Source: Streptomycetaceae bacterium (lineage in GTDB: Bacteria > Actinomycetota > Actinomycetes > Nanopelagicales > Nanopelagicaceae). Taken from it: DNA of 46,002 nucleotides. The stretch is taken from NCBI GenBank assembly GCA_027490815.1, contig JAIXXJ010000008.1, positions 1-46,002 of the forward strand, read 5' to 3'. Position 1 is the first letter of the stretch. Each line of letters begins with the position of its first letter. This document shows positions 38,325-46,002 of this stretch, piece after piece. Position numbers and translations under genes: made by a program. The notes under the pieces were generated by a model. It ran no database searches, was not told where the DNA came from, and saw only the letters and a program-made list of their open reading frames with translations.

Positions 38325-39463
38325 GAAGCAAAGCCTTCACTCTTACTTTCCAGAAGAGTCTGCTCATAGATTTCAAATAGCTCTGAGCAAACCTTGGACC
38401 AGGTGCGGCTTTGAACCTTTGCAAAGGCATTCTTGCTCATTTGTGCTCTTAGTTCATTGTCATTGACTAACTGTAAAACTTTTTTTCGGATATCAAAATT
38501 ATCACTCGGCTTATAGAAAAGTCCGGTAGTTCCGTGATCAATTAAATCTTTTGGTCCACCAATTTCAGGAGCAATCACTGGTAATCCTGCCGCCATGGCC
38601 TCTTGAATTACCTGGCAAAATGTTTCGTTCTCTCCAGTTGTGATCAATACATCCATAGAGGCGATTGCACGGCTTAGCTCTTCACCACTTTGATGTCCAA
38701 GAAAAATTGCATCTGGTAAGGTTTTTTGCAGAGCAGTTTTGCTTGGGCCATCCCCAACAATTACTTGAATTACCTTTTTGCCGGTAAGTTTTCCAATATC
38801 TCCAAGCAAAGAAAGTTTGTGCACCTGCTTTTCTGGAGCCAAGCGACCTACAAAACCGATAACGCAAGTGTTCTCGTCAGCTCCCCAAGACTTTCTAACT
38901 CTCCTAGATCGCCATTTTGGATTGAACTGCTCGAGGTCCACGCCACGTCCCCATCGCACAATTCTTGAGATCCCAAGTCTTGTTAAATAGTCTTCCGAAT
39001 CACTAGAAGGTGCAAGTGTTACTGTTGAACCGTTATGGATTTTTTTGAGCCGCTTTTCAACAAGTACCTTCGCTGTGGTGAGACGATAAAAGTTGATAAA
39101 TCCAGAAACATCGGTTTGGTAGTTGGCAACGACTGGCACCCCACAAGCTTGGGCTGCTTTTCTAACTTGCTCACCCAATAAAAATGGTGATGCCAAGTGG
39201 ACGACGTCAGGGGCAAAATCCTTAATTATCCTAATTAAAGTCGATGTTGGAACACCAGGTATATCGACTTGTGCAAATTTTTGAAAGGCCAGTGCTGGTA
39301 CTCGTCGGATAGAAATGCCATCAACTGAGATTGGTCCTTCTCCCGGTGCGATGACAAGAACCTCATGCCCATTTTCTTTCAGGAAGCGGACTGTGCGAAG
39401 TACCGAATTCGTCACGCCGTTGGTGCGTGGAAGAAATGACTCTGCCGAGATTAGTACTCGCAT
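38321..39463 (-). CDS. Glycosyltransferase family 4, MgtA-like mannosyltransferase
   Basis: A 380-aa GT-B enzyme. The start RVLISAESFLPRTNGVTNSV and DVVHLASPFLLG near 94-105 resemble mycobacterial/corynebacterial MgtA, which makes a mannosylated glucuronosyl diacylglycerol from GDP-mannose; E-x7-E is ETFCQVIQE. The open frame reaches a codon at 39493, but the ATG at 39463 matches the family start and has TATAAA six bases upstream. First gene of the operon, divergent from a HAD hydrolase. A phased 11-nt repeat array lies upstream. Confidence 0.85.
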   Translation of the reverse strand: MRVLISAESFLPRTNGVTNSVLRTVRFLKENGHEVLVIAPGEGPISVDGISIRRVPALAFQKFAQVDIPGVPTSTLIRIIKDFAPDVVHLASPFLLGEQVRKAAQACGVPVVANYQTDVSGFINFYRLTTAKVLVEKRLKKIHNGSTVTLAPSSDSEDYLTRLGISRIVRWGRGVDLEQFNPKWRSRRVRKSWGADENTCVIGFVGRLAPEKQVHKLSLLGDIGKLTGKKVIQVIVGDGPSKTALQKTLPDAIFLGHQSGEELSRAIASMDVLITTGENETFCQVIQEAMAAGLPVIAPEIGGPKDLIDHGTTGLFYKPSDNFDIRKKVLQLVNDNELRAQMSKNAFAKVQSRTWSKVCSELFEIYEQTLLESKSEGFAS

Positions 39464-39469
39464 GGGATA

Positions 39470-39524
39470 TTTATAGAGGCCCAAGAAGTTCACAGGTTTA
39501 ACTCCTGGTTAATGCCGCCTTAAC
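39470..39524 (-). promoter_or_regulatory. Phased 11-nt repeats and -10 box before the glycosyltransferase operon
   Basis: On the minus strand, units begin at 39524 (GTTAAGGCGGC), 39513 (ATTAACCAGGA), 39502 (GTTAAACCTGT) and 39491 (GAACTTCTTGG), then 5 bases, then TATAAA (39475-39470), then six bases to the ATG. Spacing and distance to the -10 box match the phoU and pstS arrays, but the units read RTTAA rather than GTTCAC, so RegX3 binding is only a possibility. Confidence 0.45.
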
Positions 39525-39621
39525 CTTCGACTTCAGATTGAGGGAACTCTTTGCGCAGCATTCACTTTCTGTTCAGTTCATTTATAGGCGATGCGCCCCA
39601 GATAAATGTCATCCTTTTCTC

Positions 39622-40308
39622 ATGAAGCCTGTTGCGATTGAAAAGAGCCCCCGAGCTGCCTTCTTTGACCTCGACAACACTCTCATAGACGGTTCATCCA
39701 TTTACTACTTTGTCCGCGGATTGGTGAAGTCAGGAATTCTCCAACGCCGCCAAATTGCATCATTTGCCCTCGAAAACTACAAATTCAGAAAACAAAAACA
39801 GGAGAGCATGACTGCAATGAGCCATGCGACGAAGAAGATTCTAGATTTTGCTCGTGGCCGATCACAGCAACTTATTATCGAACTGTGTGAAGAGATTGTC
39901 CAAGAGTTTTTACCAAAGAAAATCTTTCCAAATATGCAGCGCAGAGTTGAAGAGCACCAGAGCATAGGACATGACACTTGGGTCGTCTCTGCCGCGCCAA
40001 TTGAGATTGCATCAATTGTGGCTTCCAAGCTCAACATGACTGGGGCCTATGGGACATCTGGCGAGGTAATAGAAGGTTACTACTCCGGTGAACTTCGAGC
40101 GGGTGCGATGCACGGAATCAATAAAGCTCATGCAATTAAGGAATTAGCAAAAGTGAAAGCTTACGATCTATCACAGTCATTTGCCTATAGTGATTCTGCA
40201 AATGACTTACCTCTCCTGGTTTCAGTTGGAAATCCATTTATTGTTAATCCCAATAAGCAACTTCAAAATATCGCTTTAAAAAATAAATGGCCCATTCTGG
40301 TCGCTTGA
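39622..40308 (+). CDS. HAD-IB family hydrolase
   Basis: A 228-aa phosphatase-like enzyme. Motif I FFDLDNTLIDGSS has D16 and D18, motif II is VVSAAPIEIAS, the catalytic Lys lies in GINKAHAI, and motif III is YSDSANDLPLL. These features are those of the SerB/CicA group with a helical cap. A longer frame starts at 39538, but the conserved protein begins near the ATG at 39622. The GDPD gene starts right after its stop (TGAATG), so the two may act in turn on a phosphorylated glycerol compound, which is inference. Confidence 0.85.
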   Translation: MKPVAIEKSPRAAFFDLDNTLIDGSSIYYFVRGLVKSGILQRRQIASFALENYKFRKQKQESMTAMSHATKKILDFARGRSQQLIIELCEEIVQEFLPKKIFPNMQRRVEEHQSIGHDTWVVSAAPIEIASIVASKLNMTGAYGTSGEVIEGYYSGELRAGAMHGINKAHAIKELAKVKAYDLSQSFAYSDSANDLPLLVSVGNPFIVNPNKQLQNIALKNKWPILVA

Positions 40309-40998
40309 ATGATTGTTTGGACACATCGCGGTAATCCTGGACCTGAAAACACATTAGAAGCATTTGAACAAGCTTGGAAAGATGGCATACGTCATTTTGA
40401 AACTGATATCCATGTAACCAAAGATGGGACCTTGGTACTGGCCCACGACTCAAATATCAAGCGATTAACGGGTATTGATAAGGAAATCATCAATCTGACC
40501 TTTGAAGAGTTGAATAGAAGTCCAATATTAGGCTTGTATCAATGGTGCTCACTTGATGCTCTAGTCACAGCATTTCCGGAGGCAATAGTTTCGATTGACA
40601 TGAAAAACGATGCATCAGTAACACCATTTATTGCGTGGCTTCGAACACGAGATTTCTCTAACTTTATTGTTGGATCATTTTCAAGCAAGCGGGTAAATCA
40701 GGTCAGGAAGGAATTTCCATCGCTTCGAACAGCACTGACCCCCAAAGAAATTCATTTGATTAGATTGGGCTTGCAAAGAATTGTGAACTTAGAGTCGGCA
40801 GATAAGTTCGCGATGATTCCTCAATCCATGTATGGATTACAAATTCTTACAAAAAGATTCATAGCTTCCTGCCAGCGGTCAAATATCGCTATCTATGTCT
40901 GGACTGTAAATTCTGCTGCAGAAGGCAAAGAGTTAGAAAGCTTAGGTGTGCAGGGGATAGTTACTGATGACTACGCCTCGTTTAAACAGAGTTCGTAA
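40309..40998 (+). CDS. Glycerophosphodiester phosphodiesterase
   Basis: A 229-aa TIM-barrel enzyme that splits glycerophosphodiesters into glycerol 3-phosphate and an alcohol. The signature residues H6-R7, E13-N14, E31 and D33, and H46 are all present (THRGNPGPENTLEAF, ETDIHVTKDG). It has no signal peptide, so it acts in the cytoplasm. Start is in the base after the HAD stop. Its place beside glycolipid genes fits membrane-lipid turnover and phosphorus salvage. Confidence 0.92.
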   Translation: MIVWTHRGNPGPENTLEAFEQAWKDGIRHFETDIHVTKDGTLVLAHDSNIKRLTGIDKEIINLTFEELNRSPILGLYQWCSLDALVTAFPEAIVSIDMKNDASVTPFIAWLRTRDFSNFIVGSFSSKRVNQVRKEFPSLRTALTPKEIHLIRLGLQRIVNLESADKFAMIPQSMYGLQILTKRFIASCQRSNIAIYVWTVNSAAEGKELESLGVQGIVTDDYASFKQSS

Positions 40999-41112
40999 GA
41001 TCAGTTGCCTACTTTGAAGCCCCTGCGGGTCTCGTCGGCCTACTCACTGGGTAATAACTCGCAGTTCAACTGACTTCTCCCGGCCACCTATCTAGCAAAT
41101 CCCCCGTGTTTA

Positions 41113-41197
41113 TCACCCCTTTTCTGTGTTTAAAGGGTGAAAAAATGCTGCTCATGCGTCACCCTATGCGGGTGAGCAATAAAGATGTGGGGTCACC
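41113..41197. repeat. Cluster of TCACCC/GGGTGA motifs around the LuxR-type gene start
   Basis: TCACCC at 41113-41118 and 41159-41164, GGGTGA at 41135-41140 and 41170-41175, and the related palindrome GGTCACC at 41191-41197. The second pair forms a perfect inverted repeat, TCACCC-TATGC-GGGTGA. The spread around the start codon suggests binding sites for a regulator, perhaps the gene's own product. The 107 bases between 40999 and 41105 hold nothing else clear. Confidence 0.45.
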
Positions 41198-42746
41198 TCT
41201 ACCCCGCTATACCAGCAGCGTCCACAAGATCATTGAAAACGCAATTGAAAAGAATGACCTAGATTTTTTCTATCGCATGTATTTAGCCAGAATGGCAGAG
41301 CTGTCTCTAAGTGGTCAAGGTAAAGAGTTTATTGAGTTTGCAAAAAGCTCTTTAGATCAATCACCCAATAGTTTATTCATGGCTAAAGGGTTTGAGGCTA
41401 TTGGTTGTTTAATTGATTTAGATTTCAAGAAATGTATCTACCTCCTTGATAAACTTGAAGAAAATACTCGCGAGGATGATATCCGTGTTTGGGTTGATCA
41501 AATTAGTAACTTATGTCGGGCCTACATAAATTTCCACAATGGTAATTATCAAATATCACTAAAACACGCTGCAATATCAATTGCCTCTCCAATTAAGAGT
41601 GGCACTTTAGACCCAATGGATGCAGGTAGATTAATTCGGTTGGTTGCCTGTATTGGATTAGTAACTTCCGACATCAAGTTAATAGATAAATGCGCTGAAG
41701 ATATTCTGACAATAGATAATCCAGATGAGTTAAATGTTTTAGATCACGCAAAATCTGCTATCAAATCCATGCAATTACTTGCCCATGGCGAGTATCAGAA
41801 AGCATATGAATTGGCTAAGACCACAATTGCAATTGAAGAAGCCTTGAATCGAGTTGGTATTGCAGCCCCTTTTGATTGCAAATTTGTACTTACTCGATGT
41901 TTGTATGAGTTTTCCATGGTTGATGAGGCTTTAAATGAAATGCGAAAGCTAAAAAATGAGGCTAAGCAAAATAATCTGATCTTCATTCACTATCTATGCT
42001 TAGTAGGCGAAATTAGAATTTTGTCTCGGATCCCAAATAGTAAGGATGAAATCTCTGCCAAAATAGATGCCTTAAAAAAAGAGATCCTCTTGAATCCAGA
42101 TCTAAAGGCCTTGACTTGGTTAGTTGATTTGGCAGAGTTCTTCGCTAAAAACGAAATAATTGATTTGGGTCGACTCAACAGTATCCTAGAGCGCAACGGT
42201 GAAAATACATATTTTCAGCATTTAGGAAAAAGTGTTGTTGGCAAGTTTCGACAAAATGACGTAAGTGATATCAAAGCACTAGCAGAAGAGACTGCATTTC
42301 ATATCATTAGAAAAAATTTACATTTATCTAAAGTAAAAACTGAAGGCGCCAAGAAACAGCGTGAATACTTAAAAATCGCCTTGGATAAAGGCGAGCAGGT
42401 AGGAGCCCTTGAAATTTTCTTGCGCCAAGATAATTTAACCCTGGAAGCAATCATTAATTTAGCCACTTCAAACAACTCTATTTGGCTGGAATCACTGAGT
42501 AGGTTGGCAATTGAGCGCCTTAAAGAACGTAATAACTTGGTAAGAAATTCAGGAGAACAACTGACATCTCGCGAGATTGAAGTCTTGAAGTATCTAGTCT
42601 CAGAGAATTCGATCGCATCTATAGGTCAAACTTTGCACGTATCAAAAAACACAATGAAAACGCACCTTCGGAACATCTATAGAAAATTAGATGTAAATGG
42701 GCGGCATGAAGCGACAAAGAAAGCAAAAGAGTATTTCATTATTTAA
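41145..42746 (+). CDS. LuxR-type regulator with long helical N-terminus
   Basis: A 533-aa protein whose last 65 residues are a LuxR/GerE helix-turn-helix (LTSREIEVLKYLVSENSIAS, then LHVSKNTMKTHLRNIYRKL). Residues 1 to about 460 are helical, TPR-like repeats. No Walker A motif is present, so it is not a LAL ATPase regulator; no receiver domain is visible either. The ligand is unknown. The open frame extends to a GTG at 41106, but the ATG at 41145 follows AAAGGGTG at a fitting distance. Lysine, asparagine and isoleucine are more frequent than in neighbours, possibly a sign of a different origin. Confidence 0.78.
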   Translation: MLLMRHPMRVSNKDVGSPLPRYTSSVHKIIENAIEKNDLDFFYRMYLARMAELSLSGQGKEFIEFAKSSLDQSPNSLFMAKGFEAIGCLIDLDFKKCIYLLDKLEENTREDDIRVWVDQISNLCRAYINFHNGNYQISLKHAAISIASPIKSGTLDPMDAGRLIRLVACIGLVTSDIKLIDKCAEDILTIDNPDELNVLDHAKSAIKSMQLLAHGEYQKAYELAKTTIAIEEALNRVGIAAPFDCKFVLTRCLYEFSMVDEALNEMRKLKNEAKQNNLIFIHYLCLVGEIRILSRIPNSKDEISAKIDALKKEILLNPDLKALTWLVDLAEFFAKNEIIDLGRLNSILERNGENTYFQHLGKSVVGKFRQNDVSDIKALAEETAFHIIRKNLHLSKVKTEGAKKQREYLKIALDKGEQVGALEIFLRQDNLTLEAIINLATSNNSIWLESLSRLAIERLKERNNLVRNSGEQLTSREIEVLKYLVSENSIASIGQTLHVSKNTMKTHLRNIYRKLDVNGRHEATKKAKEYFII

Positions 42747-42833
42747 ATAGACTGCCATTAAGCCTGAAACGACATTGTTCCGTGCAAAGGCGAACAGGAA
42801 AATTACATCTTCTCTCCAATTCTCCTCTACTGT

Positions 42834-42862
42834 TTGTGAAGAATTTGCTAGTTATGTATAAT
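42834..42862 (+). promoter_or_regulatory. Promoter of the MFS transporter gene
   Basis: TTGTGA (42834-42839), a 17-base spacer and a perfect TATAAT (42857-42862). Transcription would begin about three bases before the ATG at 42873, so the leader is nearly absent. Strongest consensus promoter seen in the window. Confidence 0.7.
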
Positions 42863-42872
42863 TTGTAATCTG

Positions 42873-44081
42873 ATGAAAAAGAAACTTCCAGTTGTTCTCC
42901 ATCAACTATCAAATTTTTCTTCCGGTCTAGGCAATTCAATTGTCATGATCACAATTCCATGGTTGATTCTTGAAGAGACCGGTTCCCCAGCCTTTGCTGG
43001 TTTAGTTGCAGCGGTTTCCGCGCTGCCTGGTTTGTTGATCTCCCCTATTGGAGGATGGCTGGTTGACCACATTGGTCGTCGTACGGTGAGCATCGGAGCC
43101 GACTTACTCTCAGCTGTTGCGGTGGTTGCATTTCCGATAGTTGCTTTAACTTCTGGACTCACTAGCACGACAATTTTCATCATCGCTGTAATCGGTGCAG
43201 TCTTTGATCCTGCCGGCTACACGGCTCGTAAAACGCTTTTGGCTGATGTTGCAAAGGCATCAGATATAGAACTTGATCGACTCAATGGAATCCACGAAGG
43301 CTTTATGGGAGTTGCGTGGGTTTTTGGTCCTGCTGTTGGAGCCAGCTTAATTTCAACAGTCGGTGCGGTGAATTCATTTTGGGTCGCTGGCGGACTTTTC
43401 ATTTTTGCAGCACTAGCTATCGTTTTCTTGCGGGTTGGCAATCTCGGCAGAGACGCACGCGATCTGGCTGAAGAAATGGGCGAGAAATCGAATCGCAGTA
43501 TTCGCGTGGGCTTCCAGGTTCTCTGGAATGACAAACTGCTTCGTACTTTAACTGTTTCTATTCTCATCATTGCAGCCATTTATCTACCAACTGAGACAGT
43601 TGTCTTATCGACCTACTTTGAAGATTTAGGTCAGCCCGCCAGTCTCGGAATTGTTATCTCAGCCCTTGCTGCAGGATATGCAGTTGGATCCTTTGGTTAT
43701 GGATGGATAAGCGCTCGACTGAAGCGTAAGAATCTTGTACGCACAACTTTCATTGGAGTTGCTCTGAGTATTGTTCCGATGGCGTTTCTGCCACCGTTGC
43801 CGATCCTTGCCGTGGCTGGATTTTTTCTAGGTTTGTTCTGGGGACCATTCACTCCCCTTATAAGCACACTTATTCAGCAGAGAGTTCCGGCTGATCAACA
43901 AGGAAGAGTTTTTGGAGTACAGACGGCAGTTTTTTACGCCGCCCCACCATTAGGCATGGTCTTAGCAGGGCTTTCAGTTGAAAGTTATGGGGTTCGTACT
44001 ACTTACATAGCACTGGCCATAATACTTTCAGTGACATCAATCATTGCATTGTTCACCAAGTCACTGCGTTCAGACTTCTAA
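42873..44081 (+). CDS. MFS transporter, drug-efflux-like
   Basis: A 402-aa permease with about twelve membrane helices and the major-facilitator loop GGWLVDHIGRRTVSIGADLL near 59-78. Its best fit is the MFS group of drug or macrolide exporters (MefA/enterobactin-exporter-like); substrate unknown. The LuxR-type gene upstream on the same strand may regulate it, and a TipAS-domain gene lies 0.5 kb further on, both common next to efflux genes, but this link is inference. Confidence 0.85.
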   Translation: MKKKLPVVLHQLSNFSSGLGNSIVMITIPWLILEETGSPAFAGLVAAVSALPGLLISPIGGWLVDHIGRRTVSIGADLLSAVAVVAFPIVALTSGLTSTTIFIIAVIGAVFDPAGYTARKTLLADVAKASDIELDRLNGIHEGFMGVAWVFGPAVGASLISTVGAVNSFWVAGGLFIFAALAIVFLRVGNLGRDARDLAEEMGEKSNRSIRVGFQVLWNDKLLRTLTVSILIIAAIYLPTETVVLSTYFEDLGQPASLGIVISALAAGYAVGSFGYGWISARLKRKNLVRTTFIGVALSIVPMAFLPPLPILAVAGFFLGLFWGPFTPLISTLIQQRVPADQQGRVFGVQTAVFYAAPPLGMVLAGLSVESYGVRTTYIALAIILSVTSIIALFTKSLRSDF

Positions 44082-44122
44082 TTAAACTTTATGATTTAAG
44101 AAGAACCGCCCGATAGCCGTAG

Positions 44123-44575
44123 TTACTTAACTGCTGCTTCTAGCTCGCTAACAATTAACTTGGACATTCCCATCATTGCATTCATCGCAGCGGCTGACTT
44201 CACCGGATCAGGATTACTCAGACACTCACCAAGTTGCTTGGGAATGATCTGCCAAGACAGTCCAAACTTGTCTTTAAGCCAACCGCACCTGCCTGGAGCT
44301 CCTCCACCAGCGATAAGCGCATCCCAATATTTATCAACTTCTGTTTGGTCATCACACAAAATACAAATAGAAAAGGCCTCTGTGAATGTGAACATGTCTC
44401 CACCATTGAGAGCTGTGTATTTTGTTCCCATAAGTTCAAACTCGACTGTGAATACACCCCCATCAGGGCGTTTGGATGCATTAAGGATTTTAGAGTTATC
44501 GAATATCTTTGTGTAAAGATTCACGGCTTCTTCGGCTTGGTCATTGAACCAAAGCATGTGGCTAAGTGCTGGCAT
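44123..44575 (-). CDS. VOC family protein, PhnB-like
   Basis: A 150-aa protein of the vicinal oxygen chelate superfamily, PhnB/3-demethylubiquinone methyltransferase-like group. It has the typical LWFNDQAEEAVNLYTKIF start, GGVFTVEFELMGTKYTALNGG near 39-59 and a CGWLKDKFGLSWQIIP near 97-112. Such proteins bind metals or small ligands, and the enzymatic role is unknown for most. The -10 box TAATAT (44582-44587) is six bases before the ATG. It converges with the MFS gene. Confidence 0.83.
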   Translation of the reverse strand: MPALSHMLWFNDQAEEAVNLYTKIFDNSKILNASKRPDGGVFTVEFELMGTKYTALNGGDMFTFTEAFSICILCDDQTEVDKYWDALIAGGGAPGRCGWLKDKFGLSWQIIPKQLGECLSNPDPVKSAAAMNAMMGMSKLIVSELEAAVK

Positions 44576-44581
44576 TGAGAA

Positions 44582-44587
44582 ATATTA
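44582..44587 (-). promoter_or_regulatory. -10 box of the VOC gene (leaderless)
   Basis: TAATAT, then TTCTCA, then the ATG at 44575 on the minus strand. Confidence 0.5.
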
Positions 44588-44618
44588 ATGGAATAGTCAC
44601 CCTAAAACTCGGTTAACT

Positions 44619-44951
44619 TCAAAGGTTTTTATCAGCCCAAATACACACCGCGTCGTAATGGAACTTACCAAGACCTTGCGCAACCTCTTCATAATGGTCC
44701 TTGTAAGGAGATGGCAAGATATATGTCATCGCAAGGGATTTGTAGGCTTCTTTATTTGGAGTCCAAAACTGAAGAATAAACTCATAATGTTGCTTAACAA
44801 GTTCTTGAACACCCTCGTCTGAGGCATGAACGCCTTCAGCCATTTTGGCAGCAAATTCTGAAGTCAGTTCACCGAATACCTGGGTGAATTTCTGCTCTTC
44901 TTCTTTGGAGTAGTTGTTCTGATATTGCTCAGAATGCATGCCAAATTTCAT
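44619..44951 (-). CDS. TipAS-domain protein without DNA-binding domain
   Basis: A 110-aa protein resembling the C-terminal antibiotic-recognition domain of TipA: a helical start rich in E and K (YSKEEEQKFTQVFGELTSEF), then QHYEFILQFWTPNKEAYKSL near 60-79 and a GLGKFHYDAVCIWA end. In TipAL this domain sits behind a MerR helix-turn-helix; here it stands alone, like TipAS itself, which traps thiopeptide antibiotics. The -10 box TATGCT (44958-44963) is six bases before the ATG. Confidence 0.75.
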   Translation of the reverse strand: MKFGMHSEQYQNNYSKEEEQKFTQVFGELTSEFAAKMAEGVHASDEGVQELVKQHYEFILQFWTPNKEAYKSLAMTYILPSPYKDHYEEVAQGLGKFHYDAVCIWADKNL

Positions 44952-44957
44952 AGGATA

Positions 44958-44963
44958 AGCATA
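44958..44963 (-). promoter_or_regulatory. -10 box of the TipAS gene (leaderless)
   Basis: TATGCT, then TATCCT, then the ATG at 44951 on the minus strand. Confidence 0.5.
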
Positions 44964-45013
44964 AACGAGAGTCGACCTATGGGCCGGACAATCTCAGAAT
45001 GGGTAGGTAGGTA

Positions 45014-45430
45014 TTAATTGCTTGGAATTAAAAGACTAACTCCCACGCCGAGTGTGCTGATTGCCAGAACAACTGCACCTATTGGAATCAATTTGATTAG
45101 ACCGCCTGGTTTGTCACCTTGCTTTCTTGGAGCTCCGCCAAAGAATCCACCAGATATCAAGAGTGGAGAAGCAAACAATCCAATACGTAGCGCCCAAGTA
45201 ATCGACTCATTAAATCTTGAGCTATCAAGAATCAGTTGAGCAACGATTGCTAAAAGTACTAAAACACCAGCGTGTGCATGTCCTGCTCGGAAATAATCTC
45301 GCTGCTCAGCAGTGATGTTCTCTGTACCGACTTGGCGCTTTAGAATTGAAAGTAAAAAGTAACCACCAAAAGCGATACTTGGTAGGGATATAAACGCAAA
45401 CGCGATCATCCAGCGTGCTGCATCTGACAT
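45014..45430 (-). CDS. Small membrane protein of unknown function
   Basis: A 138-aa protein with about four hydrophobic helices: 7-28, 52-68, 79-97 and 113-134. A striking RDYFRAGHAHAGVLVLL segment (45-61) places two histidines at the start of the second helix, where they could bind a metal or heme; a similar motif is common in small DUF membrane proteins but I do not recognise the family. The strong ribosome site AAGGAGAAG precedes the ATG. No partner gene is directly joined. Confidence 0.6.
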   Translation of the reverse strand: MSDAARWMIAFAFISLPSIAFGGYFLLSILKRQVGTENITAEQRDYFRAGHAHAGVLVLLAIVAQLILDSSRFNESITWALRIGLFASPLLISGGFFGGAPRKQGDKPGGLIKLIPIGAVVLAISTLGVGVSLLIPSN

Positions 45431-45627
45431 GTCTTCTCCTTTGTTGAGTTATTTGGAGTTGCTCTCGTCGTTGGCTAATTATAGAAGAAGAGTCGCCCTA
45501 TAAGCCGGACATGAGTAACAATTGAGATTTTCACGCTTGAATTCATACTAAATTTAATTTTTGCCCATAAAACTGCCCATAAATTTCAAAAAGATTAACA
45601 ACTTCGGTTAATCAAGAATTATCTTAA

Positions 45628-46002
45628 TTACCCAATGGTCGCTAGACCTTTTGAGATCTTCATAGGTACCCGCACTAACCCTGACGTGGCCGGACCTAAC
45701 ACCAAATCACCGTCAGCTTCGAATTCAGAGCCGTGGGCATTACAAACCCATCCCTTCTCATTTTGCGTGACTGTTACCCCTTGGTGAGGGCACAACAGAT
45801 TAAAGGCGATGTATTTGGAGGTGCCAGTGCGAGCAATCGCAACTGGCACCCCCTTTACAGATCCAATCTTTGCTGCCCCACCAACCTTTGCTAATGCGGG
45901 GACCGCTTTCAGATTAACCGATATGCGGCCACCAGGAAGTTTCTTAACCGCAGTGTTTGCTGCAGCAGGAAGTTCACTTCCACTCAATGCGACAACCGCA
46001 CA
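45628..46002 (-). CDS. Rieske 2Fe-2S protein (5' partial at right edge)
   Basis: The last 124 residues of a Rieske protein. The cluster ligands are seen in LLCPHQGVTV and WVCNAHGSEF, the CxH and CxxH pairs. The short frame could start at TTG 45987, but the same frame stays open to the window edge and reads CAVVALSGSELPAAA, like the end of a Tat or lipoprotein signal, so the real start is outside. Small exported Rieske proteins of actinobacteria serve in electron transfer, and partner unknown. Confidence 0.85.
   Translation of the reverse strand, partial: CAVVALSGSELPAAANTAVKKLPGGRISVNLKAVPALAKVGGAAKIGSVKGVPVAIARTGTSKYIAFNLLCPHQGVTVTQNEKGWVCNAHGSEFEADGDLVLGPATSGLVRVPMKISKGLATIG

Noticed and set aside
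39538-39621. N-terminal extension of the HAD hydrolase from a TTG
   Set aside because: The extra residues have no similarity to HAD proteins and lie in the shared promoter region.
40999-41105. Terminator after the GDPD gene
   Set aside because: GC-rich pieces such as CCCCTGCGGG are there, but no stem of useful length with a T run was found.

Overview
The window looks like a chromosomal segment of a small-genome, low-to-moderate GC actinobacterium. The best guess is a freshwater planktonic lineage such as Nanopelagicales/acI, but this is inferred from gene content and base composition by eye, not computed. Supporting signs are a lysine/alanine-rich DNA-binding protein tail, a mycoredoxin-like glutaredoxin and a mycothiol-nitroreductase-like DsbA protein, a SenX3-RegX3 phosphate system with Streptomyces-style 11-nt direct-repeat PHO boxes, an MgtA-like mannosyltransferase, a heliorhodopsin, and many leaderless genes. 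No rRNA, tRNA, insertion sequence or CRISPR array was seen, and genes are packed tightly with many 4-nt overlaps and convergent overlapping stop codons.

Layout. 1-4.7 kb: tail of a histone-like protein with its terminator, a MarR regulator over a palindromic operator, an M13 metallopeptidase, tRNA-guanine transglycosylase and a TRIC-type channel. 4.7-8.9 kb: phoU divergent from senX3-regX3, then uppP and an MpaB-like oxygenase that seems to start at a rare ATT codon inside the end of uppP. 8.9-15.5 kb: katG, a DinB-fold protein, mycoredoxin, a small lipoprotein, a DUF6671-like zinc protein with an HTH regulator, an SbtA bicarbonate transporter and a flavin reductase-like protein. 15.5-25.4 kb: a plus-strand catabolic island made of an old-yellow-enzyme/Fe-S flavoprotein, SnoaL-like protein, class III CoA-transferase, CitE-like lyase, cyclase-family hydrolase, MmgE/PrpD protein, and then, behind its own promoter, a cyclic amidohydrolase, a SAM methyltransferase and an unrecognised 105-aa protein. 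It ends at a perfect 21-bp hairpin terminator. 25.4-29.7 kb: the phosphate ABC transporter in the order pstC-pstA-pstB-pstS, with PHO boxes before both pstC and pstS. 29.8-36.3 kb: two Gfo/Idh/MocA oxidoreductases, a mycothiol nitroreductase-like protein, a GNAT enzyme, a sulfotransferase, a hairpin-rich non-coding stretch, a DUF2202 ferritin-like protein, an AlkD-like DNA repair protein and a heliorhodopsin. 36.4-41 kb: a glycolipid-type operon (SGNH hydrolase and two glycosyltransferases) divergent from a HAD hydrolase and a glycerophosphodiesterase. 41-46 kb: a LuxR-type regulator, MFS transporter, VOC protein, TipAS-domain protein, small membrane protein, and the C-terminal part of a Rieske protein cut by the right edge.

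How they fit together. The clearest theme is phosphate. PhoU, SenX3-RegX3 and PstSCAB share 11-nt phased repeats just upstream of -10 boxes, and a similar phased array precedes the mannosyltransferase operon, hinting that phosphate-free glycolipid synthesis and glycerophosphodiester salvage belong to the same response. A second theme is transcription without a leader: at 13 genes a TAnnnT hexamer lies exactly six bases before the ATG, and this helped choose starts. The catabolic island is the best candidate for an undescribed pathway; its enzymes suggest ring opening, CoA activation and carbon-carbon cleavage of an unknown compound.
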